Part shown: positions 62,133 through 64,000 of the stretch, piece by piece
Numbering within the stretch: the first letter of the stretch is position 1
Layout: the number at the start of each line of letters is the position of its first letter
Source of the DNA: Acidobacteriota bacterium
GTDB taxonomy: Bacteria > Acidobacteriota > Terriglobia > Terriglobales > Acidobacteriaceae
Direction of reading: 5' to 3'
Assembly: GCA_021779935.1 (NCBI GenBank)
Contig: JAJXZT010000040.1
Location: 124,001 to 188,000 of the forward strand
Length of the DNA stretch: 64,000 bases
Made by a program: the position numbers and the translations under genes
The notes under the pieces: model-generated
The model's database searches: none
What the model saw: the letters and a program-made list of their open reading frames with translations, nothing else
Told to the model about the DNA's origin: nothing

Positions 62133-63353
62133 TTACGGTCTGAGCGGATTCTCGCTCTCCCGCTTCACCAGTTCCGTATATTCCTGCTTCAATTTCGTGT
62201 CGTGGGACTCATTCAGGTCATGCGCCAGAACCACACTCTTCACCAAGCGCGCGAATCGCAGCACCTTGGCATCCCACAATTCGTCGCGTCCGAATTTCCG
62301 CCGCCCTTTTCCATTGAGTATGTCAAAGGCCTCCAGCGGACTCCGGTCGCCCGAAAACTTCAGTTCCGCTGCCAGCGCCTCCAGCGCCGCCCGTTGCGCC
62401 GGCGTCGCCCATCGCAGCACAAGCGAGAAACTCTGCGCGAAGGTCACTACATCCGCGGTGTTTACAAATCGCCGCAGAAATACATCGGATGTATCCACCG
62501 GCGTGTCGATTGAATCGTCATGTATCAATGTATAAGCGAAGGCTTCATCCATTCCGACCTTGCCGTCGTGGTTGTAATCCGCGCCGGTCACCGGGTTTCC
62601 CATGCGGTCCACACCCGTCAGCGCGGCAAAAAAGTAGGTTGTAAAGTCGTGATAGTTGGCCTCATTCACTTCCGCCGTGCACCCTGCCGCGGGCCACTCT
62701 GCAATGCTCGCGAAAAAGGCCGCAATGGGCCTGTCTTCAAACTCACCCTTCGGGTCCGCGTTTTTGAACAGTATGTTGCCGAACCCTCCCGAAAAGCACT
62801 GCACCATCACCAGCGTTAACGGCGTCTCTTTTGGAAACTGATCGATCTCCGTCGCCAGGTCTTTCACCGTCAGACGTTGGTTCCCCCATAGACCAAACCA
62901 GTTGTTATCAAAATCCCGACGCCTCCCCGGATCTCCATGCCCCGTGAAGTAGAGCAGAGTCGGAGTGGCTGCCTGCTTTTTATCACTCGCCAATGCTTCC
63001 AGTTCTGCACGAACCTCGCTCTCCGTGGAAGGCCCATCGATCTGTGGCAGGTTCGGTGTCCGAAATCTCGGTGTCTCCTTCTTGTCTCCCGGCTCCACGT
63101 ACACAACCGTGGCTGAATCTGCCTTGCCATCCGCGAAAAGCACGCGCCGAGGCGTCCCGTGTGGGAGGATGTGGTCGACATAGCGAACATTGCTCTCGAT
63201 GCCCACCTCGTTCATCATCCTGTTTGGCCCTCCACCCACGATCAGCGTGCGAAGGGTTGTGCCCGGTTGCGCCAGTCCCGAAGCAGGGAAAAAGAAGAAT
63301 ATCGCGGCGGCCAAGGTCAGCGTTGCCGGCCGCATGCTGTCACGGAGAGTCAT
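62133..63353 (-). CDS. Secreted caspase/legumain-like (clan CD) peptidase with an EF-hand
   Basis: A 406-aa protein with a signal peptide (about 10-29, ending GLAQ). LYFTGHGDPG (134-143, His139) and VMVQCFSGG (182-190, Cys186) match the His-Cys dyad of clan CD proteases such as caspases, gingipains and legumain. A canonical 12-residue EF-hand loop, DYNHDGKVGMDE (259-270), follows, suggesting calcium control. The C-terminal 120 residues are helical and unassigned. AAGGATC precedes the ATG. Secreted clan CD proteases are rare in free-living bacteria; the substrate is unknown. Confidence 0.8.
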   Translation of the reverse strand: MTLRDSMRPATLTLAAAIFFFFPASGLAQPGTTLRTLIVGGGPNRMMNEVGIESNVRYVDHILPHGTPRRVLFADGKADSATVVYVEPGDKKETPRFRTPNLPQIDGPSTESEVRAELEALASDKKQAATPTLLYFTGHGDPGRRRDFDNNWFGLWGNQRLTVKDLATEIDQFPKETPLTLVMVQCFSGGFGNILFKNADPKGEFEDRPIAAFFASIAEWPAAGCTAEVNEANYHDFTTYFFAALTGVDRMGNPVTGADYNHDGKVGMDEAFAYTLIHDDSIDTPVDTSDVFLRRFVNTADVVTFAQSFSLVLRWATPAQRAALEALAAELKFSGDRSPLEAFDILNGKGRRKFGRDELWDAKVLRFARLVKSVVLAHDLNESHDTKLKQEYTELVKRESENPLRP

Positions 63354-63517
63354 CTGAGATCCTTTTGTGAATGGGCGTGTCGCTTATATTGACGCACATG
63401 CCGGAAAAAAGCTCGCAGCATTTTCACCATTCCCGCTCCTGCATCCATCGTCAATATCCTTCGCTCACCACGTCGGGCATCGGCGATAATGTTCTCACGC
63501 CCTTCGAAAGAGGAATC

Positions 63518-64000
63518 ATGCAGACCGCCGACAATGTCTTCCGCATTCTTGCCGCGAACCTCCACACCATCGTCGAGCAGGTGGAACCGACTCTGCGCAA
63601 CTTGACGGAGGAGCAGGCCGCCGCGCCCGTCACTCCCGGCAACTGGTCTCCCAAGCAATGCATCGGACACCTGATCGACTCTGCGTGCAATAATCACGCG
63701 CGTTTTGTGCGCGCCCAGTTGGAAGGCAGTTTCAGCGGCTCAAGTTATGACGGCGATGGCTGGGTTCGTATCGGCAATTCTCAATCGGCTCCGTGGCCGC
63801 TCCTTATTGATCTCTGGTCAACCTATAACCTCTATCTCGCGCACATTTTTCGCCACATTCCCGCCGATGCTGCCGAATTGCAGTGCACGATCGGCAACGC
63901 CCCCGCGATCCCGCTCTCTCACCTCGCCGAGGAATATTTCCTGCACCTCGTTCACCATCTCGTCGGCATTGGCATCGTCGAAGAGGACACATATCCGCCC
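63518..64000 (+). CDS. DinB-fold protein (partial, runs off the window)
   Basis: The first 161 codons are present. The opening MQTADNVFRILAANLH and the WSPKQCIGHLIDSACNNHARF segment (His51) with LHLVHHLVGIG near the cut end match the DinB/YfiT superfamily, whose members bind a divalent metal with three histidines and often use bacillithiol. AAGAGGAATC lies ahead of ATG 63518. No stop is reached before base 64000. It is divergent from the caspase-like gene. With bshB1 and the 34.7 kb gene it is the third thiol-linked protein in the window. Confidence 0.75.
   Translation, partial: MQTADNVFRILAANLHTIVEQVEPTLRNLTEEQAAAPVTPGNWSPKQCIGHLIDSACNNHARFVRAQLEGSFSGSSYDGDGWVRIGNSQSAPWPLLIDLWSTYNLYLAHIFRHIPADAAELQCTIGNAPAIPLSHLAEEYFLHLVHHLVGIGIVEEDTYPP

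Overview
The window looks like a GC-rich chromosomal segment of an acidobacterium (Acidobacteriota, probably Terriglobales/Koribacter-like). This is inferred from gene content: bacillithiol deacetylase BshB1, M13 and M61 peptidases, a stand-alone DUF47-Pit pair, yvcK-glmU, a CIRCE-controlled groESL and many small secreted proteins of unknown function. No phage, insertion sequence, CRISPR array or tRNA was seen. Most of it is ordinary, densely packed housekeeping DNA, with short operons on both strands separated by clear intrinsic terminators.

Layout. 0-3.5 kb (+): end of a prenyl synthase, bshB1, a PDZ protein with a broken trypsin-like domain, and a CPA2 antiporter. 3.5-4.7 kb: a non-coding stretch whose core (3872-4223) is a run of about twelve close-packed hairpins with different stems, read best on the minus strand. 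4.7-11.2 kb: O-methyltransferase, metallo-hydrolase, GAF-GAF-PP2C phosphatase overlapping lysA, nadK and tlyA. 11.4-14 kb: a degenerate E1-alpha-like protein and small secreted or membrane proteins. 14.2-19.7 kb: CIRCE-groES-groEL, two very small basic proteins, an RNA helicase, a thioredoxin-fold protein and FKBP. 19.2-27.5 kb (-): lepB, an NTF2-like protein, an NmrA-like protein, carA, two secreted relatives, carB and FKBP. 27.7-31 kb (+): a TPR protein, yvcK and glmU behind a good sigma70-type promoter. 31-34.3 kb: a radical SAM protein with a nonstandard cysteine spacing next to a 68-aa Cys-cluster protein, an unknown protein, and a collagen-like protein. 34.7-38.3 kb: a mycothiol-type DinB protein, a membrane protein, lpxD and a lipoprotein. 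38.3-44.1 kb (-): dapF, ldcA, mpl, M61 peptidase and plsC, a murein-recycling run. 44.2-49.3 kb (-): an FMN-split-barrel protein, an NnrS-like protein, rpsO and pnp. 49.4-51.4 kb (+): a MocR/PdxR regulator and a 59-aa helix-turn-helix protein. 51.5-57.1 kb: PPK2, a three-gene membrane/secreted operon that starts with an easily missed 59-aa peptide gene, a 75-aa conserved protein, and DUF47-Pit phosphate uptake. 57.2-64 kb: M13 peptidase, a RibBA whose second domain looks catalytically dead, an esterase, a HEGGH membrane protein, a caspase-like peptidase with an EF-hand, and a DinB protein cut by the window end.

Themes. Cell-wall metabolism recurs (lysA, dapF, mpl, ldcA, glmU, yvcK, lpxD). Phosphate handling (PPK2, DUF47, Pit) clusters at 51-57 kb. 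Bacillithiol synthesis (bshB1) and two DinB-fold proteins suggest low-molecular-weight thiol chemistry. Several enzymes have lost or changed a key residue: the trypsin-like domain, E1-alpha, DapF Cys to Ser, and the RibA half of RibBA. The best candidate for something undescribed is the hairpin array at 3872-4223; the radical SAM plus Cys-cluster peptide pair comes second.
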